A stretch of 41,989 nt of DNA from Hymenobacter sp. BT730. GTDB taxonomy: Bacteria > Bacteroidota > Bacteroidia > Cytophagales > Hymenobacteraceae. The stretch lies in assembly GCF_030542105.1 (NCBI RefSeq), contig NZ_JAUOFB010000013.1, positions 1-41,989 of the forward strand. Reading direction: 5' to 3'. Below the pieces are notes generated by a model. It was given only the letters and a program-made list of their open reading frames with translations, had not been told where the DNA came from and did not search any database. This document shows, piece after piece, positions 8,588 to 16,974 of this stretch (position 1 is its first letter; each line of letters starts with the position of its first letter). The position numbers were made by a program, and so were the translations under genes.

Positions 8588-9328
8588 GAGAATTGACAGG
8601 CAGTAGGTTGGTTTCAGGCTACCCGGAAAGCCCGTCCTTGCGCCAAATAAAGGCAGGAATCAGCGCATCGTTGCGTCACCCATGCAGGCGCCCGTAATAG
8701 TATCCGCAAATCGGCCACTTATCAGACCTATCTAGTGCCTGATAAGTGGCCGGCTTATCCGTACGTGTCCATGGCTGGTAATAGGATAGAAGTGGTCGTG
8801 AGCACGACGTCAAAAAAGTTGGCCTTGGTTAAAAGTTTGGTACAGAAGGTAAGCAGGGAGACGCTTCCACAGGAGCACCCACTCGCTTCACTTCCGCATT
8901 CAGCCGGTAAGCGGGTGGTTTGTTTACGGAAACCTCTCTATCCCTGTACCCCTTGGCTGCGTACGCAGCAGCTGGCGAATCAGGCAGAAGACACGCCCAG
9001 TTGGTACAGCTAACGTGTTCAGCAATCAACGTATAAATAACCTTGCCTGCGCGATCGGAACATGGTCCTGTGCCCACGCCAATCGTTCCCTAAATGCGCT
9101 CCTTACGGGAAGCGTTGGCACGCACTCACCTGCCAGTGTACCGACCTGGAGCTAGCAGGAATGGCCTCGTCCGATGGCCAGCAGCGGGGTGGGCAAGCGC
9201 GAGACCTCCGTAGGGAGAAAAAACAATTGAACTTTTTCTCCCTGTAAGTCAGGTGGATACCCGTCTACATCCAGAGCTTCCCTAAGGATTCCTCGCTTTC
9301 CCCGACTAATCGGCAAACACCGAGCATC
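8588..9328. other. intergenic region, no supported gene
   Basis: About 740 bp between the peptidase and the sigma factor gene. It contains a perfect 14-bp inverted repeat (8712-8752). Two opposed open frames of 82-92 codons (8735-9013 plus, 8829-9077 minus) show no family features I can name; the minus one might be a transposase relic but the evidence is too thin. Confidence 0.5.
8712..8752. terminator. perfect 14-bp inverted repeat, possible terminator
   Basis: CGGCCACTTATCAG (8712-8725) pairs with CTGATAAGTGGCCG (8739-8752) around a 13-base loop, 125 bp past the peptidase stop. No T run follows, so it may instead be a protein-binding palindrome. Confidence 0.4.
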
Positions 9329-9808
9329 TTGAAAGAGCAGTTCCTTCTCCTCATCGAAAGCCACCCGGGCCTGATCCAAAAGGTCTGCAGCATGTACTGC
9401 CATTCCAAGGAAGACCGGGAAGACCTCTTTCAGGACATCGTGCTGCAGCTCTGGCGTTCCTACCCCAATTTCCGGGGCGGCTCCAAAGTCACCACCTGGC
9501 TGTACCGGGTCGCACTCAACACCGCGATCACCCGGCTGCGGAAGGAAACCAAGGCCGAGCGGTTCGCCGAACTGGGGCCTGAGGCCTTCCAGGTTCCGGC
9601 CGCGGAGGGTGGCCCCAGCGAGGAAATGGCGGCCATGTACCGGGCGATCCGGCGGCTCTCCCAAGTGGACCAGGCCCTGACTCTGCTCTACCTGGAGGAC
9701 TGCAGCTACCGGGAGATGGCCGAGGTGCTGGGCATCTCGGAGGCGAATGTGGGATATAAACTCAACCGGATCAAGGCCCAACTACGAACACTCATCAGCA
9801 TAGCCTAG
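9329..9808 (+). CDS. ECF sigma factor
   Basis: A 159-residue sigma-70 family extracytoplasmic-function factor. Region 2 covers residues about 5-75 (the ...DREDLFQDIVLQLWRSYPNF core with the following ...TWLYRVALNTAITRLRK), and region 4 covers about 100-155 (DCSYREMAEVLGISEANVGYKLNRIKAQL, a helix-turn-helix for the -35 element). The full-length family frame needs a TTG start at 9329; the first ATG is about 20 codons in and would cut into region 2. The next gene begins one base after the stop, so the two are probably translated together, with the membrane protein as its regulator. Confidence 0.93.
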   Translation: MKEQFLLLIESHPGLIQKVCSMYCHSKEDREDLFQDIVLQLWRSYPNFRGGSKVTTWLYRVALNTAITRLRKETKAERFAELGPEAFQVPAAEGGPSEEMAAMYRAIRRLSQVDQALTLLYLEDCSYREMAEVLGISEANVGYKLNRIKAQLRTLISIA

Positions 9809-9809
9809 C

Positions 9810-10430
9810 ATGGAACTGGACGAATTCAAAAAAAACTGGGGCGCCGCCCGCCGGGAAGGGCCCGAACAGGGGGGACCTACCCGGGAGGCAGTAGCGAGGA
9901 TCATCGAGCGCAACACCAGCTCTTTGGGGGAGCTGCGGGAGAAGAGTGCCTTCTGGAACCGAATCGGCGGGTGGAATGCCGCCCTGCTGGTGCTGCTGAC
10001 GGTCGGTTACCTGGGGTGGCAGTACCACCGGGGCTTGGCAGGGGCCGCGCTGGCCGCAAAGATTCCCCTGGTTGCCGTGCTGGTAGGTTTCGCGCTGTTC
10101 TCCGGGTGGACCTACCGTCGACAGGAGGAGATTTTCTCGCAGAATACCGACGCCAGCTCGCGGGAAGCGCTCCGCCGGACCCTGGCGGCGTTTAAACACT
10201 ACTACCGGTTCACCAACGCTGTATTCCTGGTGATCTCCCCGGTGGCCTTCTACGCGGTGTTCGAGGTGCCTGGCATTGGCCTGTCATTTTCCGCCAGCAG
10301 CCTGGCTGCCGTGGCCCTGACGGGTTTCTCTTTCCTGCTCCGGTACGGGTACTACCGGGCGGTTTTTTTCCGGCGGATCAGGGCCATGGAAGCCAACCTG
10401 AGCGACCTGGAAGATACCCCCGGCTTCTAA
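9810..10430 (+). CDS. membrane protein, probable anti-sigma partner
   Basis: A 206-residue protein with a soluble charged N-terminus (MELDEFKKNWGAARREG) followed by four hydrophobic segments at about 58-73, 83-100, 134-152 and 158-176. The start, one base after the ECF sigma stop, indicates translational coupling. Small membrane proteins beginning with a DxFKKxW-type stretch commonly follow ECF sigma genes in Bacteroidota and are thought to hold the sigma factor at the membrane. No zinc-binding anti-sigma motif (HxxxCxxC) is present, so the role comes from position and topology. Confidence 0.75.
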   Translation: MELDEFKKNWGAARREGPEQGGPTREAVARIIERNTSSLGELREKSAFWNRIGGWNAALLVLLTVGYLGWQYHRGLAGAALAAKIPLVAVLVGFALFSGWTYRRQEEIFSQNTDASSREALRRTLAAFKHYYRFTNAVFLVISPVAFYAVFEVPGIGLSFSASSLAAVALTGFSFLLRYGYYRAVFFRRIRAMEANLSDLEDTPGF

Positions 10431-10488
10431 GCCTCTTATCGGCGTCCTTCTTACCCACTAACCCTTTCTAAACCCTTACCCTTTCCAC

Positions 10489-11118
10489 ATGAAACAGATT
10501 CTATTCACCCTGGCCTTGGTCGTTAGCTGCCTTGTGGCCCCTGCCCAGAACTTTGAGGGCAAAATCGTGTACCGCAACACCTACACGAGCAACACCCCTG
10601 GTCTCTCCGACGGGCAGCTCAACACTATGATGGGCAATGTGCAGACCTGGTACCTAAAAGGAGGGGATTATTTGTCCGAGATCAACGGAACGCAGCTGAT
10701 CTGGCAGTTGTACCGTCACAGTGACAACAAGCTGTACAGTAAGGTCGTCGGTTCTGAAAAGTTACTCTGGCAGGCGGGCGCCTCGAACCCCGACAGCGTA
10801 CTGAGCACAACGCTTCGCAAAGGCGCCATCGAGATCCTGGGGTACAAATGCGACGAGTTGACCCTGGTTTGCAGAAGCGGGGTGCAGAAATACTACTTCA
10901 GCCCGCGACTACCCGTGCAGCAGGATCTGTATAAAGGGCACCGGTACGCTAACTGGTATGCCTACCTCTCGCAAGCCGGGGCAGTCCCGCTGAAGATCGT
11001 GATCGAGACCCCTCAGTTTAGCCTGGAGAGCGTGGCGACCGGTGTCCACCCGCTCCAGCTCAGCGATACGCGCTTCGCGCTCCCCGCCGATGCGCAGATC
11101 AGGAAGAGCCCTTACTGA
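10489..11118 (+). CDS. secreted protein of unknown function (DUF4412-like)
   Basis: A 209-residue exported protein with a signal peptide ending near residue 19 (MKQILFTLALVVSCLVAPAQ). The mature part begins NFEGKIVYRNTY and looks beta-rich, with features of DUF4412/GLPGLI-like periplasmic proteins (GYKCDELTL, YYFSPRLPV). It starts 58 bp after the putative anti-sigma gene and is in the same direction, so it is probably in the same operon and may be a target or sensor of the sigma factor. The family call is tentative. Confidence 0.75.
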   Translation: MKQILFTLALVVSCLVAPAQNFEGKIVYRNTYTSNTPGLSDGQLNTMMGNVQTWYLKGGDYLSEINGTQLIWQLYRHSDNKLYSKVVGSEKLLWQAGASNPDSVLSTTLRKGAIEILGYKCDELTLVCRSGVQKYYFSPRLPVQQDLYKGHRYANWYAYLSQAGAVPLKIVIETPQFSLESVATGVHPLQLSDTRFALPADAQIRKSPY

Positions 11119-11151
11119 GTCCTGCCAGGTTCTGCTTGCCAACGGGCGGAT

Positions 11152-11394
11152 TCACACCCTAACGTTTAACTCCTCGTTTCTGCTGGATTGCTTGGATTTG
11201 GCCTTTTTAAGCCGGTTTCTGGGTTGCCCTTTCTGATAGGGAGGCTTAGCGTGTAAATCCACCTGTTTGCAGAAAAACTCGATATATACCTGGTTTTCTT
11301 CCGGAGGAAAGTCAATGCCCAAGCGCTGTTCGATCACTTCCAGGACCAGATCCTGTTAGAGCTGCCGCGTGGGGCGGTCTGACGGTTGGGACAT
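11152..11394 (-). pseudogene. small gene interrupted by an in-frame stop
   Basis: From an ATG at 11394 the minus strand reads MSQPSDRPTRQL, then TAA, then continues in the same frame as QDLVLEVIEQRLGIDF and PPEENQVYIEFFCKQ, with a Lys/Arg-rich tail, to a stop at 11152. The continuous coherent frame on both sides of the stop suggests an 80-codon gene with one nonsense mutation. A GTG at 11337 could restart the downstream part (61 aa). I do not recognise the family. Confidence 0.45.
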
Positions 11395-11856
11395 GGCCGG
11401 TACTCGGACGCGCCGCTGCTGAGGACAAGCAGTAGCAGGAGGGTAGGATAGCAGAGGCGCATCGGATAGGACGAGAAAAAAAGGAATAGAAGGCGAAATG
11501 TTCTATCCCCGAATCCTGTAGTGAACCAGGCTTAAACTACGACATTTCCCAGCCGCGTCTGCGATCTACCATTACGTTAAGGGACACAACCCAGATGGAG
11601 GCGGGAGTATTTGCACTTCTCCACTGCCCCCATAATCCTGTTTTGTGCAGAGCGTGGGAAAACCACCGTTAGCCCAGACGCGTCAGGCCGCCTTTGAGCA
11701 ATTGATTCCGCTCGTAATGGCTCAAAACCAATTCGCCACCAGTATTCCGTTGTAACGGGAACCCCTTGGGGACGGCTTTTTTTATTAGCCTGGCTACGGA
11801 ATTATCCAGCAATATTGGGGATAATCAAAGTGAACCCGGCTATTTCCACCCCACCT
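11395..11856. other. intergenic region, nothing recognised
   Basis: About 460 bp between the broken gene and the hydrolase. It has no convincing frame. A run of eight T residues near 11777-11784 follows a weak CCCC/GGGG pairing but is not a good terminator. Confidence 0.4.
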
Positions 11857-12678
11857 ATGCGCCCTTTTCTTCTCCTACTCTGTTTGCTATTCCCCGGGCT
11901 GCTCGCTGTGGGTCAACCCGTGCCCTACGGCCATAACCCGGCCGCGGGCCACTATCAACTAGTGCGGGGAGTCAAGCTCTACTATGAGGTGTATGGCAAA
12001 GGCCAGCCCCTGCTGCTGATTCACGGCAATGGTGGGAGTATCGAGAAGTTCAAGGCCAACATCCCCTACTTTGCCCAGCGCTACCAGGTGATTGCGGTGG
12101 ACAGCCGGGCGCACGGCAAGTCGGTGGACCCGGGCGACTCGCTGAGCTTTGAGATGATGGCCGATGACTTTGCCGGCCTGCTCACCGCGTTGCACCTGGA
12201 CTCGGTGAATGTGCTGGGCTGGAGTGATGGCGGTATTAACGCCCTGGTGCTCGCACTCCGGCACCCCAAGAAAGTACGGCGCCTGGCGTCCACGGGGGCC
12301 AACTTGTCGCCCGACTCCGCGGCCCTCGTGCCGGCGGTATGGAAAGAACTACAGTTAGCCTACCAAGCGGATAAAGGCAAGATCTTCACTGACCCGGTGC
12401 AGCGTAATGAGTGGAAGATACTCAAGCTGGATGTGCTGCAGCCCCACATTCCGCTACCGGCGCTGCGGCGGATTGCGGCGCCGGCTTTCATCATCGCCGG
12501 CGACCGGGACGGAATCACGCACGCCCATACGGTGGCTATCTACCGCCACTTGCGCCGCTCCTGGCTGTGGATAGTGCCCAACAGCGGCCACGCCACGCTC
12601 CGGGAGCATGCCGACGAGTTCAATCGAAAGGTGGACGAGTTCTTTCAGGCTAGCGTAATACCGGCCCTGGCGCATTGA
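11857..12678 (+). CDS. exported alpha/beta hydrolase
   Basis: A 273-residue alpha/beta-hydrolase-fold enzyme. The ATG at 11857 is preferred over the one at 11815 because it begins a signal peptide (MRPFLLLLCLLFPGLLAVGQ). Features include HGNGGS (oxyanion region, residues about 56-61), the nucleophile Ser123 in GWSDGG, an acid in GDRDGIT and the histidine in NSGHATL. The substrate is unknown; the family holds esterases, lipases and peptidases, and the export signal places it in the periplasm or at the cell surface. It appears monocistronic. Confidence 0.9.
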   Translation: MRPFLLLLCLLFPGLLAVGQPVPYGHNPAAGHYQLVRGVKLYYEVYGKGQPLLLIHGNGGSIEKFKANIPYFAQRYQVIAVDSRAHGKSVDPGDSLSFEMMADDFAGLLTALHLDSVNVLGWSDGGINALVLALRHPKKVRRLASTGANLSPDSAALVPAVWKELQLAYQADKGKIFTDPVQRNEWKILKLDVLQPHIPLPALRRIAAPAFIIAGDRDGITHAHTVAIYRHLRRSWLWIVPNSGHATLREHADEFNRKVDEFFQASVIPALAH

Positions 12679-12893
12679 CGACGGGAGTGCTTCGCGCCGG
12701 GTGTGTTTTGACCTCAACGGCAGAAAACCTGCCGATAAGTTCAGTAAAAGGGTCATATAAGTCGAATTATGTTTATCCGTAGGGCATCTTGTTCCCTCAC
12801 CTAAGAAGCCCCGTTCCCCGTCTTTCGAAGATGGATGGCCCGGCCGCACTATCCCATGGGGCTACGATCGGAGAAAGCCCCTACCTTTCCCCC

Positions 12894-13058
12894 ATGTCTA
12901 CTCCCACCTCGATTGAAGCTGCCTTGCAGAGTTTAGCTGACCGCCACTTTAATGGTAATGGCGTCTACACCGAAGTCCGGCTGGCCGATGGCAGCACAGC
13001 CGTCTTTGTGCGCTCCTGCAGCGGGCATCCCTGGCGCCATCGTCCAGCCCGTCCGTAG
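12894..13058 (+). CDS. small hypothetical protein, 54 aa
   Basis: Starting at ATG 12894, the frame reads MSTPTSIEAALQSLADRHFN and ends with an Arg/Pro-rich tail. The first 40 residues look like genuine protein, with a beta strand pattern (VYTEVRLADGSTAVFV); the last ten do not, so it may be a truncated or frameshifted gene. No family is recognised. It lies upstream of two related small proteins. Confidence 0.4.
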   Translation: MSTPTSIEAALQSLADRHFNGNGVYTEVRLADGSTAVFVRSCSGHPWRHRPARP

Positions 13059-13134
13059 GCCCCGCGGATCCCTACCTCGCTAGCGGCAGGAAGATTCGGC
13101 TGAGTCTGCGCCTGTTGAGTGAGATAGGGCAGCT

Positions 13135-13638
13135 ATGCCTCGTTACGAAAGTGCCACAGTAGCCCCTCTTCTATCTGATTCGCTGGCCTCTGTTATCGTT
13201 AGCACCCTATCCATGAAAGTCACCGACCGGCAGGGAAGAGTTTTTCTCACCATCGAATACGATGCTGCCCATCACTGGCTCTGCAACAAGTGGCAAGGGT
13301 ATCAAACCTATGAGACCACTGTGCAGGGGTCGAATGCGTGCCTGGCCTGGCTGGCCAAACACCATTCCCCCTATTTGGTCAATGATATGCGCCAGGTGGT
13401 GGGACTGTGGGACCAGGCGGAGCAGTGGCTGCTGACGCAGTGGATTCCCCGCGCCGTCCAGCTAGGCCTCACCCACATTGCGCAGGTGATCAGTCCCGAG
13501 ACGCTGGCCTCTGCCTCCGCGGAACTCATTCAGCAGGGGAGTGGGGAGCTAGTCACGATGCGCCTGTTTCTGAGTAGGAAGGAGGCGGAAGCCTGGCTGC
13601 AGCAGGCCCAATTGGGATCGGCTGCCCCCCGGTTGTAG
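13135..13638 (+). CDS. hypothetical protein, STAS/SpoIIAA-like
   Basis: A 167-residue soluble protein. From about residue 27 (MKVTDRQGRVFLTIEYD) to the end it has an alternating strand-helix pattern like SpoIIAA/STAS-like domains, ending in LFLSRKEAEAWLQQA, which resembles the last helix of that fold. It aligns by eye with the next gene across WLAKHHSPYLVNDMRQVVGLWDQA and ITRF/LTHIAQ positions, so the two are probably diverged tandem duplicates. The internal ATG at 13213 is an alternative start. No function is known. Confidence 0.65.
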   Translation: MPRYESATVAPLLSDSLASVIVSTLSMKVTDRQGRVFLTIEYDAAHHWLCNKWQGYQTYETTVQGSNACLAWLAKHHSPYLVNDMRQVVGLWDQAEQWLLTQWIPRAVQLGLTHIAQVISPETLASASAELIQQGSGELVTMRLFLSRKEAEAWLQQAQLGSAAPRL

Positions 13639-13738
13639 CCTTCTTCCTGCCCCATATGCTTTACGCATTTATCCCTACCTGCTGCTACACCTGCACCCCG
13701 GCCGCCGGACAGCCCTGGAAACCGAATGGCTGGGATTC

Positions 13739-14062
13739 GTGAGCAGCGCTGACTTTCGCCGCTATGTCACCGAGGCGCTTGACCTAGCTAGGGAACACAG
13801 CGTCACGGCCTGGATTGCGAATGACCGCCTGCTAGGGGCCATCCGTCCAGTGGATCTGCAGTGGGTCGGAGAGTACGTGCTGCCCACGATGGTGGCCTTA
13901 GGGATTACCCGCTTTGCGCGCCTGGAAGCGGACCAGGCGGTGAACCGGCTGCTCATCGGCCACCTGTACCAGGAGGCAAGCCCCGAACTCCCCTTGGAGA
14001 TCCGGGCTTTTGTCAGTCTACCGGAAGCCCGACAATGGGCCGGCGATGAGCTACCGGACTAG
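13739..14062 (+). CDS. hypothetical protein, paralogue of the preceding gene
   Basis: A 107-residue frame beginning at GTG 13739. The same frame stays open upstream, reading YLLLHLHPGRRTALETEWLGF from about 13675, which looks like the missing first strand of the fold, but no ATG lies in frame there; the ATG at 13657 is in another frame. The true start is therefore further upstream at an unusual codon, or a 5' frameshift has occurred. The C-terminus (FVSLPEARQWA) matches the end of its neighbour (FLSRKEAEAWL). Confidence 0.55.
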   Translation: MSSADFRRYVTEALDLAREHSVTAWIANDRLLGAIRPVDLQWVGEYVLPTMVALGITRFARLEADQAVNRLLIGHLYQEASPELPLEIRAFVSLPEARQWAGDELPD

Positions 14063-14412
14063 ACCAGGAGGCGCAGCACCTGCTGGAGCACCTGGTACGC
14101 CTGGAGCCAAGTGGGCAGGGCCTGCACCGGCAGCGGCTGGGCGAGCGAGCAGGGCAGGGGCAGCGTGCGTAACAGGCGTTGTGCCTCTGCTATGCTGGCT
14201 CGGACCTCAGCGGCGGCGGGCATGCTTTCTCCCTGCAGGCTCGTGGCCGGCCACTGGGTGAGTGGCACGAGCTGCAGGCAGTAGTCGAGTTGATCGGCGA
14301 TGCGCAGGAGCCGTGCGCAACTATAGGGGGCGCGCGGCGGCAGGGCCAGCAATTGGTTGCGGATAGCCCGCAGCAGAATGGTAATATCTTGCGGGAGATG
14401 GATGGGAGGCAT
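14059..14412 (-). CDS. hypothetical helical protein, 117 aa
   Basis: Starts at ATG 14412 (MPPIHLPQDITILLRAIRNQ) two bases after the stop of the preceding minus-strand gene, suggesting an operon. It is Leu/Gln/Pro-rich and predicted largely helical, with no signal or membrane segment. The stop overlaps the end of the convergent gene ending at 14062. Family not recognised. Confidence 0.5.
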   Translation of the reverse strand: MPPIHLPQDITILLRAIRNQLLALPPRAPYSCARLLRIADQLDYCLQLVPLTQWPATSLQGESMPAAAEVRASIAEAQRLLRTLPLPCSLAQPLPVQALPTWLQAYQVLQQVLRLLV

Positions 14413-14414
14413 GT

Positions 14415-14771
14415 TTAAGGGCGTACAGCGGGGGCGATCCGTTTCCTCCTGGGACCGCCTGCTCCGGGGGTGCGGGCTTGCCGGTTCAACTGCGGAGGGG
14501 AGGCGACCCATACCTGCCGCAGGATCGCCAGACCCTCCCCCAGCAGGTCGCGTTGCGCTTCCCAGCCCAGGTGCTGGTAGGGTGAGGGCGCCAGCAGCGC
14601 CAGCACCTCCTCGGCGCGGTCGGGCACCTGAGGCTCCTGGGCCAGGTGCTCGAAGAGAAAGGCCCGCGCGGCCTCCAGCGGACCCTGGCGGCTGCCATCG
14701 AGCGGGTCCGGGGCGTGCTCTAAGGCATGACCCAGCGCCGCTAACTGGATCAGGAGGGAAGGAGTATCCAT
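14415..14771 (-). CDS. hypothetical helical protein, 118 aa
   Basis: From ATG 14771 it reads MDTPSLLIQLAALGHALEHA and continues as a helical, acidic protein with a basic Pro-rich tail. The frame is open about 20 codons further upstream (DDALAKHLTLLFRL) with no better start. It precedes the 117-aa gene by two bases and follows the sigma-region-2 gene by about 100 bp on the same strand. No function is recognised. Confidence 0.5.
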   Translation of the reverse strand: MDTPSLLIQLAALGHALEHAPDPLDGSRQGPLEAARAFLFEHLAQEPQVPDRAEEVLALLAPSPYQHLGWEAQRDLLGEGLAILRQVWVASPPQLNRQARTPGAGGPRRKRIAPAVRP

Positions 14772-14840
14772 TAACCGAAATAAGAGGGTGAGGTGTTTGG
14801 CCAGCGCATCATCAGGGGAATTCCCCCTTTACGTCATGGA

Positions 14841-14859
14841 GGCCCCGATGGATGGGGCC
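14841..14859 (-). terminator. GC hairpin after the region-2 gene
   Basis: GGCCCC (14841-14846) and GGGGCC (14854-14859) pair around a 7-base loop just downstream of the TAG stop on the minus strand. There is no T run, so termination would be weak or absent. Confidence 0.3.
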
Positions 14860-14867
14860 GGGAGGTC

Positions 14868-15140
14868 CTAGCGGGGATGGAGGGAGTCGCGCGCCTGGTC
14901 GCAGCAGAGTCGAACCGTCCAGGGAAATAGGCGGTCGCGCGTAGCATCATAGCGGGTGAGGGAAAACGAAAGATGGATCAGGCTTTCCTGCAATACCGCT
15001 TCGGCCAGTAGGGGGCGGTGTACGATGCCGAGAATGACGCGATACAAGGCCACCCCATAGTGGTCATAAAACGCCGCCAGGGCGGCGGGCTCTCGGGCAG
15101 TCATCCGCTGCACGAGGGTAGATTCTTCAACAGGCGACAT
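14868..15140 (-). CDS. sigma-70 region 2-only protein, 90 aa
   Basis: The protein matches region 2 of ECF sigma factors: EPAALAAFYDHYGVALYRVI, then a core-binding helix, FPWTVRLCCDQARDSL, the usual end of region 2. It stops right there, with no region 4 in this or other frames downstream; a GC hairpin follows instead. It may be a truncated sigma factor or a stand-alone region-2 protein. Two small genes follow on the same strand. Confidence 0.65.
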   Translation of the reverse strand: MSPVEESTLVQRMTAREPAALAAFYDHYGVALYRVILGIVHRPLLAEAVLQESLIHLSFSLTRYDATRDRLFPWTVRLCCDQARDSLHPR

Positions 15141-15550
15141 GATGAGCAGTAGGTGACAAGCTGCAGAGAGGAAGACAAAGGTGCCGGCGGGACCCGGATA
15201 GCGACGCTCGCTATCCGCTGGGTTGTCCTGGCTTCAGCAAACGGCTTGGGAAAGGAGAGGAAAAGAGAGCAAACCCGTAGTCTCCTGCCAGGGGCTCATC
15301 CGTGGGAGGGATACGCAATAGTTACGCCCAGGGTGGGCGTCGGCCGCGCCTTTTCGATCAAACCCACTCTTTCCCCTGTGAAAACCCCCTTACCCTCGGT
15401 CAACCACTGGTATTCCTGTCTTTACCTGACGTGCCCCCGCGGGTCGTACTAGTGACCCGAGCTGACTCTCGGGCTTTTGCCTGCGTAAGGTGTTGGGAGT
15501 GAGGGGATCTAGTTTAGCCGGACAGAAGAAGGACGTATCTTCCTTCTGTG
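15141..15550. other. intergenic region, nothing recognised
   Basis: About 410 bp between the region-2 gene and the IS3 relic. The open frames present have no recognisable features. It is flanked by degraded mobile DNA on the right and may itself be relic sequence. Confidence 0.4.
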
Positions 15551-15830
15551 ATGACCGCAAAAAAGAGCGGGCCGTCGCCCGATAAACGGCGCCAATACAA
15601 CGAGGCCTTCAAGGCCGAAGCCTGCGCCTGGCGGCGGAAAACCGCCGCACGCAAGCCGCTGCGCAGCAGCTGGGCATCAGCGCCAAGCTGCTCTACCGCT
15701 GGCAGCAGAGCGTCGGGAAAGGGGTAGGCGGAAGCCATGCGGGACGGGAAGAAACCAGCGGGAGGGGATGGCCCGCCGGTGAAGAGGCAACTTAAAGCCG
15801 ACCGTAACCGGCCGTAAGGCAATGGGTACA
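15551..15830 (+). pseudogene. IS3-family transposase OrfA relic
   Basis: From ATG 15551 the frame reads MTAKKSGPSPDKRRQYNEAF and KAEA, then a base is missing near 15618 and the match resumes as RLAAENRRTQAAAQQLGISA and KLLYRWQQS. This is the helix-turn-helix of IS3-family OrfA. A further shift near 15790 gives LKADRNR, typical of the following leucine-zipper part. OrfB and terminal repeats are absent, so only a fragment remains. Confidence 0.8.
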
Positions 15831-16009
15831 AAAAGGGACGCGAAAGCGACGGGCCAGCCACGGGTCATTGGAAGGCACGAGCGACAACCCGCAGTTTGTG
15901 GCCCGTTGGGGCAGTTTTTCGTTTTTGGGCATGCCTCGTTCAGCCGTTTCGGGGGGCCGGCTGTTATAGGGCTGTACTTTCTTTTTCACGCGTTTTCATT
16001 CTCCCGTTT

Positions 16010-16942
16010 ATGGAGTTGCATTTTGTCCGCCGCGGCACCGGCCGCCCCCTGTTACTGGTTCACGGCATCGGCGGCAGCTGGCGGTCCTGGAACACCATTA
16101 TCGAGGCCCTGGCCGCCGAGCGCGACGTCATTGCCGTCGATTTGCCCGGCCACGGCGAAACGCCCCAGCTGGCCGGCGAAAACTCTATCGCCACCTTGGC
16201 CGACGCGGTGACGGGCTTTCTCACCCAGCACGACCTGCTCGGGATTGATGCCGTGGGCAGCTCGATGGGCGCGCGGCTGGTGCTGGAGCTGGCGCGGCGC
16301 GGCGGCGTGCTGGGCGCGGTGGTGTCCCTGGACCCGGGCGGATTCTGGCAGGGCTGGCAGATTCCCTTTTTCTACCACTCGGTGGACGTGTCGGTAAAGC
16401 TGGTGAAGGCCCTGCAGCCGGTGATGCCCGCCCTGGCCGGCTCGGCGGTGGGCCGCACCGTGCTGCTGCCGCAGTTTTCGGCCCGGCCCTGGGCCGTGGA
16501 CGCGCAGCAGGCCATCGACGAGATGTACACCTTCGCCCACTCGCCCGCTTTCGACGAATTGCTCGACCAGCTGGCGCACGGCCAAGTGCAGCAACCCGCG
16601 CCCAAGGGCAGCATCCCCGGGCCCTTGGTCATTGGCTGGGGCCGGCAGGACCGGGTGTGCCTGCCGAGCCAGTCGAAACTGGCGCTGGCGAAATTCCCTG
16701 ATGCGCGCCTGTATTGGTTTGAGCACTGCGGTCACTTCCCGCAGTGGGACCAGCCCGCCGAAGCTACGCGCCTGATTTTGGCCGTTACCAGCCGCCAGCC
16801 CTTCACCGACGAATCCATTGCCTTGTCAAAATCAGAAGAGGCGGCCCCGGCTTTGCCTAAGGCGGCCGTCGTAGCAGCCGCGCTGGCGCTGCTGGCCGGC
16901 GGTATTTGGCTGCTCTCGTCGCGGCGAAAACGGGGGCGATAG
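16010..16942 (+). CDS. alpha/beta hydrolase with C-terminal membrane anchor
   Basis: A 310-residue alpha/beta hydrolase. The ATG at 16010 begins the family-typical strand MELHFVRRGTGRPLLLVHGI; the frame upstream is IS relic sequence. HGIGGSW forms the oxyanion region (about 19-25), Ser85 is the nucleophile in GSSMGAR, an acid lies in GRQDRVC and the histidine in HCGHFPQWD. A hydrophobic segment (AAVVAAALALLAGGIWLL) followed by RRKR at the extreme C-terminus would anchor it in the inner membrane with a cytoplasmic tail, or act as a sorting-like tail. That anchor is unusual for the family. The substrate is unknown. Confidence 0.88.
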   Translation: MELHFVRRGTGRPLLLVHGIGGSWRSWNTIIEALAAERDVIAVDLPGHGETPQLAGENSIATLADAVTGFLTQHDLLGIDAVGSSMGARLVLELARRGGVLGAVVSLDPGGFWQGWQIPFFYHSVDVSVKLVKALQPVMPALAGSAVGRTVLLPQFSARPWAVDAQQAIDEMYTFAHSPAFDELLDQLAHGQVQQPAPKGSIPGPLVIGWGRQDRVCLPSQSKLALAKFPDARLYWFEHCGHFPQWDQPAEATRLILAVTSRQPFTDESIALSKSEEAAPALPKAAVVAAALALLAGGIWLLSSRRKRGR

Positions 16943-16974
16943 CAGGGGCGCACGAGAGTAGGAACAGAAAACCC

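Noticed and set aside
8829..9077. Possible transposase relic on the minus strand
   Set aside because: AYAAKGYRD is faintly like a DDE transposase motif, but nothing else supports it and no terminal repeats are present.
11756..11786. Rho-independent terminator before the hydrolase
   Set aside because: There is a T run but the pairing in front of it is only four base pairs with almost no loop.
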